DNA of 64,000 nt from Ctenosaura bakeri (GCA_948474755.1 CAOLHI010001286.1:496001-560000), one strand, 5' to 3'. Shown: positions 34,143 through 47,215, counted from the first letter of the stretch. Made by a program: numbers and translations. Notes: generated by a model from the letters alone, not told the origin.

Positions 34143-35240
34143 GCTTAGAACATTGTATGCTTCTAGTATGCATCTAGAGATAAATGTGATTCTTGCCTCT
34201 TGGTCCTGCTATTAACAGGTTTGAAAATACCTTGCTGCAGCAGATGAACTGATGCTGAGACCACTGCCTGCAAACAATATAGTCAAAATGAATATGATTG
34301 CTCTAGAAAATACAAATAAAAATATGGAAAAATATGAAAAAGCAGGGAATGAATGTGAGATAAGTATGACTGAAGAATCAAGGTCCTCCTATCAGGTTTT
34401 AGACATTGTCAGATCTGAAGCTGAAGTGAAATCCTGGACAGCAGGAGAACAGAGTGATGAGATGGCAGAGTATTAACAAGTTTAAGAAGCCATATTTTAA
34501 AACTTGTTTCTTGTCTTCTCACCCACCACCAACCTCCTGCTCAGTATCTTTGTCACAAAGAGTTTCCTTCTCCTTCCCCACCCCTTCTCAGCAGCATTAT
34601 CCTGGCACATCTCCCATGCCCTTGTTTTTCCTCCGCTTAGTCTTTGTACAACACCTTCCCAAATTACTGCCAAAGAAACAAACCACTTGGTATTTCTGAA
34701 GAAAGCCCCTAGCTGTAAAACACTGAACCTCTGTGGGTGACAATCTGGTGCATTTCAAGACAATTTAATTTGGGAAAAAAAATGGTAAAACCTAACATAG
34801 CAGGAATAAAATCTAGCAGCCACTATTTACACATTTCTTCTTACATGGTATTGATTCTTTCCGTTGGCAATATTAACATGTTAACATATGATTTCATTTA
34901 TTTTTTTGTAAAAAAAAAAAATCCACCTTGTTTATATGTTGGTTACCCGTTTCTCTAAGAAAGATTTAAGACATCATAAAACTAAAATCTGTAGCACTTT
35001 TTAAAAAATATATATGGATATTTAATAATGTAATCAAATCTATTTTTCACAGATACGGGGACAGAGTGAAACCATATAAAGTGAGATCAGTTGGACAATG
35101 CCAGTATGGATTTATTAGCTGTCAGTGGAATTTAGATCTAGCTAAAGCCAGGCTGACTTTGCCTTGCTAGTGGGTCTTGCCTAAGGCACTACTGCTGCTG
35201 CTACTGCTGTTGTACCATAACTCTTATTATTCTGGCCAGT
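34143..35240. other. intergenic, no gene recognised
   Basis: An open frame at 34252-34476 is charged but short, has no homologue I know and has no splice context. Nothing else is supported. Confidence 0.4.
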
Positions 35241-35248
35241 GATAGTAG

Positions 35249-36105
35249 TGTAATCTCTGGTGTGGCACCCTGGGTGAGGACCCCCAGATATCACTTTGAT
35301 ATCATCTAATTCGGCCCTAGCTGGACCTGCTTTCAGTCACCTCACTCCACGTGTTTGCGAGGTTCTCCGGACAAGCACGGACATGAGTGCGGCCGCTAAT
35401 GGTGTCACATTCCAGACTCTATTGAGGCCAGCAACCCAAGCCTCGTTCCTCGCTTCAGGGAACTTCCACCCGCAAGCTCCACAATAGCTGCGCAGCTCTT
35501 GGCAGAGCCAGCCTGGTAACCCAGACATTTACATACTGACCAAACTATTGTCATCAAGCATTAAGCTCATCATGTTAAATTTGACCTTTCCAAATCCTTT
35601 GTCCAGTACCAAAACTCCTTTTGTTCTCACCTGGCTTGCCATAGCCAAAAGGTACCAACTCCCCTATAAAAACCCCTCATTTTTAAACGGTCTTTCGACT
35701 ATTTTGGACTGCCATCCCGCCCTGCTGCTGGTCATCTAAGGGAACTCCCCTCAGCCAGCCACGCTGAGTTTTCTTCTTCAGAACCCCATCTCTATTTCTC
35801 CAAGGACAACGAGACCAGGTGTCGTATTGCCTATCCTTAAGCTCTCCAATTCCGTTTCCCAGTTAGTTAGTGTGTGTGTGTTATTTATTTTCTGTTGTTT
35901 CTCAATAAAACTGTTATTTTTGGTTACTTTTAAACCTGCGTGCCTGTTCCCTGACCTGAAGCCGTAGACACTGGGTTTAAAGGTCCTTGCAAAGTAACCC
36001 TGCCTCTCGTTAGCCAAAAGAGTGCTCCAGCTAATTTCCCCCCAATTGGTATTTTATTTGGCAATCTGGCGCCCCTTCCAGGACCCCCCAAAACACAGGG
36101 TAACA
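35249..36105 (+). mobile_element. solo LTR, family 1, copy 4
   Basis: Starts TGTAATC at 35249 and ends GTAACA at 36100-36105, with GTAG on both sides (35245-35248 and 36106-36109). It has CTATAAAAACC near 35664, CTCAGCCAGCCACGCTGAG, and AATAAAACTG near 35903. No internal genes. Confidence 0.9.
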
Positions 36106-36109
36106 GTAG

Positions 36110-38140
36110 ATGCAGGGCTATGGAGTCAGAGATAGAAAAGTTTTGCATGAAGTCACAATTGGTGACAGAGTTGGCAGAAACATACCGACTCTGATGTCAG
36201 CTTCAAAATAAAAAACTTGCAATATTATATCAATATATGGTAGATATAAATCATTTTATATTTATATTTCATACTTAACCAAATAAATATATTTCATGTT
36301 CTATCAGTCTAAAGAGCCTTATGATTCATGTGGTTGTAATGAAATGCCTTCTGCTACCACTTTACTACAGTAAATTTATTATTAATGATTAATGTACATT
36401 TGCCATTTATGAAGGAGTTGGAGTCAGAAGGTTTGGTATAACAACTCCACAGCCTTCGTGTATAGCTCTTGTAAGGGTGATAGGTATTTGAGTATTGGTA
36501 AGGAGATAGAATAGGATTGAGAATCACCCAGTCCTCTAGATGTTGTTGGATTGCAGCTCCCAGCATTCTTCACTACTAGCTACTCAGGCTTAAGACTGCT
36601 GGGACTTGAATCTGGAGGACTGAACAATTCACACTCATGAATTAATAGCTTACAGAAGTCAGATCTCTCTGTCTCTCTCTCTTGTGTGTGTGTCTCTCTA
36701 CAGTACTTTGTGCTACAGGCAGTATGGGGCCACCTCAAGCATTGAGGAGCTTTGCACGGGATGGATCTGTATCAATTCACGGAAAGAATAATTGTCATGG
36801 AAATTTCTGCCACAAGGGTTTTGAGAACTGCTGCTTAACATTCTCCCTTCATGTACTCCAGCCACTCATTTCTGTGAGCCGGTGTCTCAGCTTTGGCATG
36901 ACACTTTCCACCTGACCTGCAAAAGAGGAAGCAGAGTCTAGACAAACCCTCTTTTCTTGACTCAAGAGATTAAAGAGCTTTTTGCCTTTGTGTTAGCATG
37001 TGAATGAGAAAGCAATAGGCATATAATATGTATCTAGGGCTGGGATTGTTGTTTGAGGTTAAGGGCTGTGCTGAGAGCCAAATCAGAAGTCTCTGAGGGA
37101 CTAGCTATCAGTTGCCTGTTGTAACTTGAGGTTCAACACATTCTAGCTCATCGTGCTGTCTGGAGACACTCTCTGTTAATGGAGGGCCAATTCAATATAC
37201 CCGTATAGTACAAATCCAGTGCACGCACCTCTTATAACAAAGTGAAATGGAGGGCACAAGGACATCTTTTCATGAGCGTTTATCCACTGCCATCTTCAGC
37301 AGCCCAGCCTGTGGATTCAAAATACTAAGCCCAAAATGTGCGTACTTCAGAGATGCCTGCCAGCACTAAACCTTGTTTTCAATTCTGTTTTGTGAATAGC
37401 GGTGACTGAATATAATACTGATGTACCCACACTGAAGAATAATTTTCACAATTGCTGCCTTTGGAGACAGTGTTTCCAAAATAAGCAAGCCAGCACAGAG
37501 AGGGACAGGCGACAGATGCCAGATTTTGCTTTCTCAATGACTGACAATTGCCTAAACATTATTTTTCTCAAGCAAGCACTCATGATGACACAATAAACAG
37601 ATTACTATATACAGTGACTTGAGGACAATGGCAGCTAAGCTGCCAGTGGGAAGTTCTCTTTCAGGCAGCTATGAAAAATATTGTCCCTGTTTGGACAGAG
37701 ACACCATTCATCCTGCAATGTAATTGTAAGCACTTATTCTCACCTGGGCCTGTTGACTATAGCCAGACCTTTTTTCCACCCTAAAACTATCTGTGAAGAA
37801 GGAAACTGTGCTTGTATGAGAAACCACTTCAAACACATCATCTAGGCATTGTCAGCCTCCTGCAGTGAATCTACGTGGCAGAACAGCAGGTCACAAGCCT
37901 CAGACAGATGCAGAAATCAAATGGGCTTTTTAAATCTATTGTGCTTTGCGAAACTGGTGGGGAAAGAGCCTATGAGGAACCATACTTGCAACTGCTAATG
38001 TTTGGACCAATCATGGAAGCTTCAGGGGTGGGGTTGGGGTGACTGTGGGGAAACAGAATATGGAACAGGCAATGTGATGAATAAACAAATAAAATAATAG
38101 GTATAACAGAGAGGGTGCAATCTGATTCCCTGAAAAACTG
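36110..38140. other. intergenic, mostly unassigned
   Basis: Contains a palindromic hAT-like fragment at 36535-36625 (GATGTTGTTGGATTGCAGCTC near one end, CTTGAATCTGGAGGAC near the other) and a (TC)n/(TG)n patch near 36670-36695. No coding exon is supported. Confidence 0.42.
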
Positions 38141-38174
38141 CACTTGTCAAGAGTACGCACTTGTCAAGAGTACA
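38141..38174. repeat. tandem duplication, 17-bp unit
   Basis: CACTTGTCAAGAGTAC plus one base, twice. Confidence 0.92.
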
Positions 38175-38829
38175 CACTTGCCTCCTCTGCAAGTCTTTCT
38201 CGGATTTTAGGGGTGCAAAGAATGAATAAGCAGCATTTTGATGGCAGACTTAATGTAAGGTCTGAAATTACCCCAGTAAAGCTCCTTCATTATTTGATTG
38301 ATTGTCTTTTCATAGATAACCTTTAAGTGCCAAGGAGAACATCAGATTTTTCACAGGCAGGCCACTTCTTTCCCTTCTCCATCCAGGTAGTTAACCTAGG
38401 ACATCTGTCCTTCCTAATTTATTTCTTAACAAGTCCTCCTCCTCTATGAAACTCAGAAAACTCCTGAGTCACTTCTTCTTAGGGATGGGAAGTAACACAT
38501 TAAAATCAATGTTATTGGTAGCATTGGGGATTAAGAAAAATGAAAGGAAGAGTTTAAGAAATGTAACAAGCAGCATGTTAGTCACATGTTACTAATGTGT
38601 TGCTCATAAAGTAACAAGAGTTACATAGTAGTTTTTGAAAATACCTACACCAAGCTTGTTTCTTCTTTGTGAATTGCAGTCTCTAAAAATTTTCCCTCTT
38701 TTACCACTTCTCTTCAATCCTCCTATTAAATCACTGTCAGAGCCAAAGATGCACCTTGACTTCAGGCTAAAGAGCCCCTCCCATGAGAATGGGGCAACAT
38801 AATATGAATGTGGTGCTAGGAAACATATC

Positions 38830-38831
<2 letters not shown>

Positions 38832-38863
<32 letters not shown>
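38832..38863. repeat. (TG)n microsatellite
   Basis: About 16 TG units, directly upstream of the 5S-derived SINE. Confidence 0.95.
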
Positions 38864-38865
<2 letters not shown>

Positions 38866-38871
38866 AACTTA

Positions 38872-39085
38872 TACCCTAAAGGCACCAGATCCTGTCTGAT
38901 CTTGAAAGTTAAGCAGAGTCAGCCCTGGTTAGTGCTTGGATGGGAGACGGCCAATAAGTACCAGGTGCTTTAGGCTGTAGTTCAGAGAAAGGAACTGGCA
39001 GAACCACTTCTGAGTATTGCTTGCCTAAGAAAAACCCATGCAATTGATGGGGTTGCAATGAGGCAACAAACAACTTGAAAGTGTG
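38872..39085 (+). mobile_element. 5S-rRNA-derived SINE
   Basis: The best-preserved copy. The head reads ATCCTGTCTGATCTTGAAAG, TTAAGCAGAGTCAGCCCTGG, then TGGATGGGAGACGGCCAATA as in 5S rRNA, including the internal promoter region. A SINE tail (GTTCAGAGAAAGGAACTGGC) follows. It is not a functional 5S gene because the body has changed and the tail is foreign. Confidence 0.88.
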
Positions 39086-39089
39086 CATG

Positions 39090-39960
39090 TGTGTGTGTTA
39101 CCTTAAGATCTTTTGATATATAGAGTGGGAATTAAATAAAGTTGTAAGTGAGGTAAAATTTGGTTTTGGCCAAAAGATGCTTGATTAGCATTGAGATCTT
39201 CAGTAAAGATCACAGGGTTTGTTTGAGGTATTTATTAACCTGATGTGATAAATAGAACCATTTATCAGAAAATATTTGAAGTGAAGGTGAAATTTAGTCA
39301 GCTGCTAAAGGCAACTAGTTATACTTGAGCAAATGCCAAAATTTACCATGGCATTCTGACATTCTGTGTGGCAGTTGCAGATTTGTAACCTAGAGTTATG
39401 GTTCCATAACTGATCTGTGTTCATTTATGCTACATATTCATGGTTCATGATACATATCACCACTATCATAAATGACCCTTGTGTCCCTCCTTAAACTTCA
39501 AGAAGCCACTGTGAGCAATGGAGGTCTGTTCTTCTGGCAATCAGGGAGCAGCAGGACGGTGTTTCAGCCCCCTCCTGCCAGCAAGTGAAGGTGCGACAAT
39601 CAGAAGCTGGATCTCTATCACAATTCTTGCTTATTGGAAGAGGGCTGGAAATGTCATTCTGCTGTGGCCCAATTGCCAGCAGAAAAGACCTCTGTTGCTT
39701 AGAGTAGCTGCTGTCTGTTAAAGTAGGTTGGGGGGGCTGGGTCAGGAGACAATATTAAGTCGTTGAATCTTAGCCAACTTTTGATCAATTTTGAGAGAAG
39801 CTATTCAGGCTATATATAGATCCATCCATTTTCATTCATTTTCCAGGCAATAGAGTACAGATAATTTCCTGAAACATCCCACTGACTTGCTGAAATGTCA
39901 ACATTCACTGAGTTTCTAACATTTAACCTCTAAAATTTAGACATACCTAGTTATGGTAGG
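39090..39960. other. intergenic, no gene recognised
   Basis: No supported coding exon or named repeat. Confidence 0.4.
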
Positions 39961-39967
39961 TATTTTA

Positions 39968-40391
39968 GGGTTGCCAGATCTCAGGGCTCCACCTGGAGTT
40001 CCCAGTTTTGGTGGGTCACCCCGGGCAACAGATAGGGGTTCAATCTCTCTACTTTCCATGGGGTCAACTCTGGGTGACAGACAAGGCTGCATGCAAATCC
40101 CTAGTCAGGCAAAGAGACTTCTAGTTTGCTTTGCAGCTTGCTGCACTTCACAAAGGTTAATTAAATCAAGTGTGTCATTTTGTAAATACACTTAATTTCC
40201 AATCAGGAAAATATATACTGTTTGTATATTTGAATGACAAACTGTGAGCAACTGCAGTTGCTGGTTAGTGCCCACTGCCTAATGACATCATCAAGCCCTA
40301 CCCCATGACATCAGCAAGGGGCCATCCCTAGAGTTCAGATTTTGGCCAGGACATCTCAGGGTCTGGGATGATCCTGATCTGGCAGCTCTAA
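39968..40391. mobile_element. inverted-repeat DNA element (MITE)
   Basis: Starts GGGTTGCCAGATCTCAGG and ends CCTGATCTGGCAGCTCT, imperfect inverted termini about 424 bp apart. No transposase frame. Superfamily not assigned. Confidence 0.6.
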
Positions 40392-40710
40392 GTGCAGTGG
40401 TACTGACATTTGCTGGCAATTCTTAGGATTTTAGGACACCCAATGGATATTCCAAACAGAATTTTGTTTGCCATGAACAGATAGTAATGCAATGGCACAC
40501 GATATATTTGGGAGGAGAGCTGCAATTTAAAAAGCCTTCTGCCTCAATCTGCAGAGGACTAACGTTCAAGAAACAGAAGTCCAAACAGGAAGTGGGTGAT
40601 TGTGATCTGACCAAAATGTTTAGGTTCATAGTGGTAGTTTGTTAAAAAAACAAAACAAAACCACAACAACTTTAAGACAGTGGTGTTAAGAAACTGACGT
40701 AAAGTACAGT

Positions 40711-40931
40711 AGGCCCTTGGTACCTGCTAGGGTTTGGTTTCAGCTCCTCTGATGCTAAAATTCATGGATGTTCAAGTCCCATTATGTACAATGATATAGT
40801 AACATGGCATCCCTTATATAAAGTGGCAAAATCAAAAGTTTGCTTTTTGGATTTTTTTTTAAATAATATTTTCAAGCTGTGGTTGGTTGAATCTGTTCAT
40901 ACATAATCTACAGATATGGAGGGTCAACTGT
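40711..40931. mobile_element. Tigger/pogo-like MITE
   Basis: Flanked by TA on both sides. Starts CAGTAGGCCCTTGGTACCTG and ends GATATGGAGGGTCAACTG, inverted termini in the style of pogo/Tigger elements. About 220 bp, non-autonomous. Confidence 0.72.
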
Positions 40932-40934
40932 AGT

Positions 40935-41745
40935 CTGAAAAATTTAAGCACCCAGTTCAAGTGGACAAGGAATGACATCCAAGGTAGAACAACCATGATG
41001 TGATGCACCAAAATAACTGTGTTGTGCAAAATGTAACAAATACAGAGGCTCAAATTCCATGGAATGCTAGCAGTGCAAACCAGTGAACTAGTGGAGTTCT
41101 GTTGGATTTTCCAGCCGCGTAACCACTTTGCAGTACTGGAGCATTTTGCACAACCCTTATTGTCCCTGCCTGCACGAGAATTTCAGTACAGAAGGATGCA
41201 AATCATAACCTTGCCCTAATTTTTCAAAGAGTTGTATAAGGTGATACAGGTTTTTCAGATCTTTGCAATGGTCACTTAATGTTGATGTGTGAAAACAATA
41301 AATCTGCCTACAAAAAGACAGTTTCCTTGGGTTAAAACCTTCTCTGAGAAGATTGTTTTTGTTACAGTTGCAAGGACTCTTGTATTAATATATGTAGTGT
41401 GTGATGAAGCCATTGCCTTAGTTCAGACCTTTGTTAATGGATTGGAATTTGCAAATGTAATTCAATCCAGCTGTATCTCTTTCCAGTCTTCCTTTGTATT
41501 TTCTTTATTCAAGGACCACAACCTTTAAAACACATGTTGTATGTCTGGGAAGGCTGAAATGTCCTGTACCAAGTTTGGGAGTATTGCTGTTTTTAATGTC
41601 AGATTTGTGTCCATTTATCCTTTTGAGCAGAGACTGTCCTGTTTGTCCAATTCAGAGTGTAGAGAGGCATTGCTAACATAAGATAGCATATATCATATCA
41701 GAGGAAAAACAAGTAAATGTAGCTCTGATATTGAGAGTGACATGC
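40935..41745. other. intergenic, no gene recognised
   Basis: No supported feature. Confidence 0.4.
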
Positions 41746-41749
41746 CATG

Positions 41750-41915
41750 GTGAGCATGTTTGCATACCCACTAATATTTTACAGATGAAAACTGTGCCTC
41801 ATGGCCAAACAATATCAGAGTGTTGTCAAGATGAAAATAGATTTTAGTGAAGAAGAACACACAAGCTAGGAGAAACTGCAGCAGCTTGCTTTTGCCTGAG
41901 TCTATTGGGAAGATA
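41750..41915 (-). repeat. unclassified repeat, copy of the 13.1 kb family
   Basis: ACAGATGAAAACTG, ATGGCCAA, GTTGTCAAGATG and AAACTGCAGCAG..CTTTTGCCTGAGT follow the same order as at 13.45-13.56 kb. Confidence 0.6.
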
Positions 41916-42679
41916 CAGGATCCAATACAAAATGTAGATTTTTGACTTCCACATTGTCACTTTGTTTGTTTCTCCTGTATGATTTTTAACATCTTTTGCT
42001 TGGTGAAGAAGCCAGCTTTGAAAGCTTGCATGCTGTGTTTTGTGCATTTTTCTTTAGCCAATAGAGGTATCACTCTTTTGTGGATTTTGTTTTATTCAGC
42101 ATAGAGGGAGTCCCATATTCTGGAGGCCACCAATGAAAAAGACCCATCTCTCTTCTGCCTGTCTGGCAAATGGATGTGACAGATAAGCTACAAGCTTGGT
42201 CTCTGAAGCCAGTCTTAATTCCTATGGAGGTACCAGGCTGTTGCCTGGTAAAGTTAAATGATTCCAAAGTTTGCAGATTTGAAAACCAAGCACTTCATTT
42301 TGCTTTCCTTTTTGCTTTTGCTACTTCCTTAGTGTAATGGAAATCACATTCAGATGAGCAGATATAGGTTTTCAGTCTAAACACACCATGACATTTGGCC
42401 TAAAATGCATATTTCAATAATCAGAGGGAATGTTGCACTCATTGTAGGTTCTCACACTGGCTTGCTATGATCTTGCTACGCTGCCCTTGTCTTCCTGAGA
42501 TTAAAATGCTGCGTTTGCTACTGCAGATAAAGGTATATCTGTTCCTGTATATCTAAGCTTTAATACATTGTGCCACCATTCTGAAAAGTACAGTACAATT
42601 GTATGTATCTTTAGATGCTGAAGTAAGCCCAGTTGAAACCTTACTTTATATGGAACTTACTCGCAGTTAACATACTCTC

Positions 42680-43100
42680 TGACTGTCCCATTTTGGCAGG
42701 GATGGCTCCAGTTAATCCTCTACTATCATACTTTCTCAATTGCTTTTAAAATGTCCAAGTTCCTCTATCCTCTTCTCATTTCCCGCCTTTGTCCTTGGCT
42801 TATTTCAGTTGCGGAAACTGAGTTCAAAGTTCAAAAGGAGTTTATACTCAGTCAACTAAGGAAGGTGAGAAATGAAGGGGCAGAATCTTGCCCTTCCCAT
42901 TTGCCTTATTTGAGTTTTTCCAGGCTTTCCTAAATTTAGTACATAAACTCCAGTGGTTCTCTGCTTAAAACAGTAATTTTATGTGTTCTTTCTTATTAAG
43001 AACTTTTGCCCTCTTGTTGCCTGGTTCATTTGACCACAATTTGATGTTGCTTGACTGTACACATTCTGGTGTTCATCTGGGAAGTGTTAGAGGGTATGAG
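42680..43100 (+). repeat. unclassified repeat, copy of the 13.1 kb family
   Basis: Carries GTTAATCCTCTACTATCATAC, TTTGTCCTTGGCTTATTTC, CTGAGTTCAAAGTTCAAAAG and ACTCAGTCAACT. It then continues into the block found separately at 33.6 kb. Confidence 0.62.
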
Positions 43101-43133
43101 ATAAACTCATAACTCAATACATTTTTGATGACA

Positions 43134-43312
43134 TTGTAGTGATTTGAGCATCTGACTATGACCCTGGAGACCAGTGTTTGATTTCCCGCTCAGCCATAGA
43201 AACCTGCTGGGTGAACTTGGGCACATCACACACTCTCAGCCCCCAGAAAACCCTGTGTTGGTTTGCCTTAGTGTAGCCTTAAGTCAGAAATGATTTGAAG
43301 GAACACAACAAC
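43134..43312 (+). mobile_element. tRNA-derived MIR-like SINE
   Basis: Head ATTGTAGTGATTTGAGCATC, B-box-like GTTTGATTTCCCG, core GGGTGAACTTGGGCACATC, and tail GATTTGAAGGAACACAACAAC. Confidence 0.85.
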
Positions 43313-43426
43313 AAAAAGTACACTTTAGGCTTGAGAAAGGAATGTAATAAATCTCTTCTCTTTTAATTCCAGGAGGCCTCCTCTGGGCTAGCAAGTGGCT
43401 TGTATGGTTTAACAAAAACAAAACAA

Positions 43427-43505
43427 AACTGCAAACCCCATGATTCCATAGGATGTTGAAAGTGGAATAATAGTGCTATAACAGTCTAGTGGGGAAATGG
43501 CCTGA
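43427..43505. mobile_element. half copy of the palindromic hAT-type MITE
   Basis: Right half only: AAACTGCAAACCCCATGATT to GTCTAGTGGGGAAATGGCC. Confidence 0.75.
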
Positions 43506-43690
43506 GTATCTGATGTGGAATATCTTTGAACATTCATAAAAGTTTATGAATAATATTCATAATGTTGCTTGATCCACTTCCCATCAACAAAGGCTTTTCT
43601 GAGACTGGGACAAACAGATGGTGTTGCTTCATTTGAATTTTCCAGCATTTTGCTAGTTATTATTAATAATCACTATGTATCTTGTTGATA

Positions 43691-43741
43691 TAGCTTAGAA
43701 TCCAAAAGAAGGACAATAGCTTACAATCCAAAAGAAGGACA
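43691..43741. repeat. tandem duplication, about 26-bp unit
   Basis: AATCCAAAAGAAGGACAATAG occurs and then recurs 26 bases on with minor change. Confidence 0.88.
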
Positions 43742-44221
43742 AAAGTGCCTCTGTGGATGTACAGTATTGCTTTTTTCCAATTTTTTGCCATCAATTTATG
43801 TATTGTGCTGGTTTGTGTCATATTAGCTGCAAAAGCACTTGGGCCACTAGGTGGCACTCAGGAAGGCTTCTTGTTAGAGGGAAAGAAGTAAGAAAAGTTT
43901 GTTTTTTGTCAAGATGGTTCAGACTGTTGCTCCTCTACCTTGGAGGCTTCTGAAGATCTTCCAAAACACATTTTTTGAAAGGGAGGCTCCAGGACTTTGA
44001 GACATTCATGAAGCTCCTTATAAACTTCCCAGTTTCTGCTTACATTTGTTTTTTTGACAGTCAGAATTTGACCCTATTCAACACTTGGAAATAATACGTT
44101 AACAGTTAACATGTAACTCCCAATCCTTTAAGATGTTAAGTGAAGAATTTAAAAAGTGTTATTCAAGCCATTAATGGCACTCCCTTGGAATGAATTAAAA
44201 TATCTTGAAACAACTAACATT

Positions 44222-45401
44222 ATGCTGAGATCTTTAAGACAATTTTTATAAGATGATGTGTCAGTGGTATATGGCCCCAGAGAAGTTAGCTAGACTGTAT
44301 AAAGATGTTTCAAATATGTGTTGGAAGTGTGCACAGCATTGGCCTGAACACGAGTCAGCAAGAGCCCTATGCAGCATGTTTTTCATGAAAGGTGGTCTTG
44401 AGCTGGTCCAGAGGTCATATCAGCAGGTCAAAAGTCCAGGTACATCAACCTGCAAAGAGTAAACAGATTAGTCTAAAATGTAGTCAGTCCAAAATGTAGC
44501 CAAGGTCAGGACAAAACAGAGTATGGCCAGCCAACCAGATAAGTCAGTTGTCAGCACTAAGACTGGGAAGTAACTGCCAGCATATTTATGAGCAGCACCT
44601 TCAAAGTCACAGGTGCCTTATTAGTGTTAATTGGGTCAGTATTTGTAATTCAAATAGCACAGGGCTTGTAGTTTCTGCCTCTGTCTCTCAATGAAGGATG
44701 GGGTTTATTGTCTCCATCATCTGTAGCCTCTGCCACATCCTGCTAGGAAGCAAGGTATTCTACTGTTTCAGTTCCTGTCTCCTCAGACTCAAAGGGAGCT
44801 GCAGTTTCCTGGCAATTGCCTTCTCCTCTTCCTTATTCAGAGGATTCTATAGGTGAATATCCAATTAAAACTAAAACTTTTTTGGGACTTATGGAAGAAG
44901 AATTGGAAAGGAAAGATGGAAGACGGCTACAATACATGACTACTGCAGTGTGGTGGTTATATGCACAAAGATGGAAGACTTCAGCATGACTGACGGAGGA
45001 GGGCTGGCTGCTAACATTTGATGACCTAGCAGAAAAAGATAAATTATCAGCTTTAATTAGGGAAAAATCCTTAGTGACTTTTTTTAAAGGACTGATTGAT
45101 CTTTTTGCAACAACAACAAAAATGAGTTCATAACACTGGGTTTTGGGAAGTAGTAGGATTGGTTTATTAGAAGTATAATAAGTAATTTTTAAAGTGAGAG
45201 TTAAGGTTATAATACTTACCTTTATAACCACTGAGAAAAAAAAGACAGAAGTCCCTTTTCTATTTTCATATATTTCTCTTTATATTTCACATGCTTGATC
45301 TATCTATCTATTTTCTTTCCTATTGTATCTTTTTAAAAAATAGTTACACTTAGAAAACTTTGGAGGAAGAGGAGGAAGGAGAAGAAGAAGAAGAGGAAGC
45401 A
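44222..45401 (+). mobile_element. 5'-truncated L1 with its own target duplication
   Basis: Flanked by the perfect 15-bp duplication GAAACAACTAACATT (44207-44221 and 45402-45416). It encodes L1 ORF2 C-terminal pieces: WYMAPEKLARLYKDVSNMCW at 44265-44325, and later LAEKDKLSALIREKSL at about 45025-45075. It ends in a purine-rich AAG/GAG tail. A foreign block of about 500 bases (about 44.34-44.84 kb) lies between the two coding parts. I cannot classify that block. Confidence 0.85.
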
Positions 45402-45416
45402 GAAACAACTAACATT

Positions 45417-46995
45417 GCATGATATTTTAATTTATTAATTTGGGAAGGATGGGTTGGCCATTTTGGGCCATTTTCAAAACTTTATTGTTTTTTTTTAAAC
45501 AAACTCTTACAACTTATGCTTTATTAGTGTATTATTAACAATGTAACACATTAATTCCATAATTTTAACTAAAATGATCAATGTTGCCATGTTTATTTAA
45601 CAATATGGCATTCATGGAGAAGCTAACATTGGTGCAGCAGCAGTGCTTTTGGTGATATTCTGAACAAGTTCATTCAGTGTTGATAGAAGTAAACTAACAG
45701 CAGCTGTCTGGCACATATTAATTTGTACAGTGTGTGTATGTGTGTGTACCTAGCAAAGTACCAAAAATTCTTGTATTTTCTGCTGTATCGGTATATGCAT
45801 ATGTCCACTTGGATAAATAAAACAGCTGGTAAAATAGAAAACAGATATATTGGCCTCTGTCTCATAAAAAAGCAATAAATCAATTGCTAATATCTATAAA
45901 TTTAAATTTCAAGGCAGGCAATTCAGCTTTAACTGCTGCAGACATGGTAATAGATGATCCTAGAAGAACTTGCTCCTGATTTAGTGGTTGCTTTGTTACT
46001 CTATGCTTGCTTCAGTGTTTAGTATGCTATTTCGTTACTGCTCATTTTTGTTCAGAAGATTCTGTGCTCAGTGTTATTTACAAGCAATTTCTATTACAAA
46101 TCTGTGTAGAAGGCCACTATATTTACTAGTGTCGTTTGGAGGTCCACTCTTTCATCCTTGTTTTTGCATTTCTTCTGCTATGCTACTATATTGTAGCGGA
46201 ACACTAGATATACGTTATATATTTTTTTCTTATAAAAATAGTCTAGAAGCTGTTGGAGACAAAATAATGAAGGCTGCAGTCCTATATACACTTAATTGGA
46301 AGTAGGTCCCACAGATTTCTCAGTAACAAATATATAAGTAGAATAAAATACTGTGTTTTTATTTGCAGTAGCAGATAGTGAGCTAAGGGACAGCATAGCA
46401 ACAGGTTTATCAAGCTGGTGTGAAAGCTATAAGGATTCCTCTGACTCTTGAAATTCCCATTAAAGACTTAAAAGTCATGAACATTAAAACACAACATTAA
46501 ACATAAGTCACGATATGTTTAGGTTGAGCTCCTATATCCACTAATCTGGAGGAAACTTGTATTGAGTCAAGAGAGCAGATTTTGGTGAAATGTTTAAGTA
46601 CAACTTCTTAGTGGTAAGAACTGTTTGACAGCAGAATACTGCTTCAAATGGTGGTGGACTGTATTTCATTGGAGATACTTAGACAGAACCTGTGTGATCA
46701 TTCATCACAGATGCTATAGTCTGAGCAGGCACTGAGCAGGGACTGAATTGACTTCTTCCAAAGTTCCTTTCAACTTTACCTTTCTCCTATTCTACCTCCA
46801 TGGGGCAAGTTTTGAGTAGACATGAAGAGGACAACTACAGTATCAACAGCATCTAAATATATACATTTTTGTTAAAAGACAGAATCAGGATGTGGGCACC
46901 CAATCAGTACTGGGAATGGAGGAACACATGGAATAGGATTTCAGCCCTTCCAACTATGATCTGGTGCTTGAGAGGAAGCATGACCAATTTTAATC
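45417..46995. other. intergenic, AT-rich, no gene recognised
   Basis: Holds a short (TG)n near 45730-45748 and a degenerate common motif near 46268-46330. No coding exon is supported. Confidence 0.4.
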
Positions 46996-46999
46996 GTGT

Positions 47000-47215
47000 G
47001 TATGTGCCTTCAAGTTGCCTGTTGGCTTATGGTGTATTTCATAGCATTTCCTTAGTCAAGGAATGCTCAGAGGTAGTTTCACCAGTTCCTTCCTTTGAAA
47101 TATAGCCTAAAGTATCAGTTACTCATTGGTGGTCTTCCATCCAAGTACTAACCAGGCCTGACCCTGCTTAATTTCCAAAATCAGATGGGATCCGGTGCCT
47201 TTAGGGTATTTAGGG
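47000..47215 (-). mobile_element. 5S-rRNA-derived SINE
   Basis: Reverse copy: tail TGCCTTCAAGTTGCCTGTTG, then inverse 5S head GTGGTCTTCCATCCAAGTAC, TAACCAGGCCTGACCCTGC and CAGATGGGATCCGGTGC. Confidence 0.87.

Noticed and set aside
38872..39000. Functional 5S rRNA gene
   Set aside because: The body differs from 5S rRNA and is joined to a SINE tail that recurs elsewhere. It is a SINE head.
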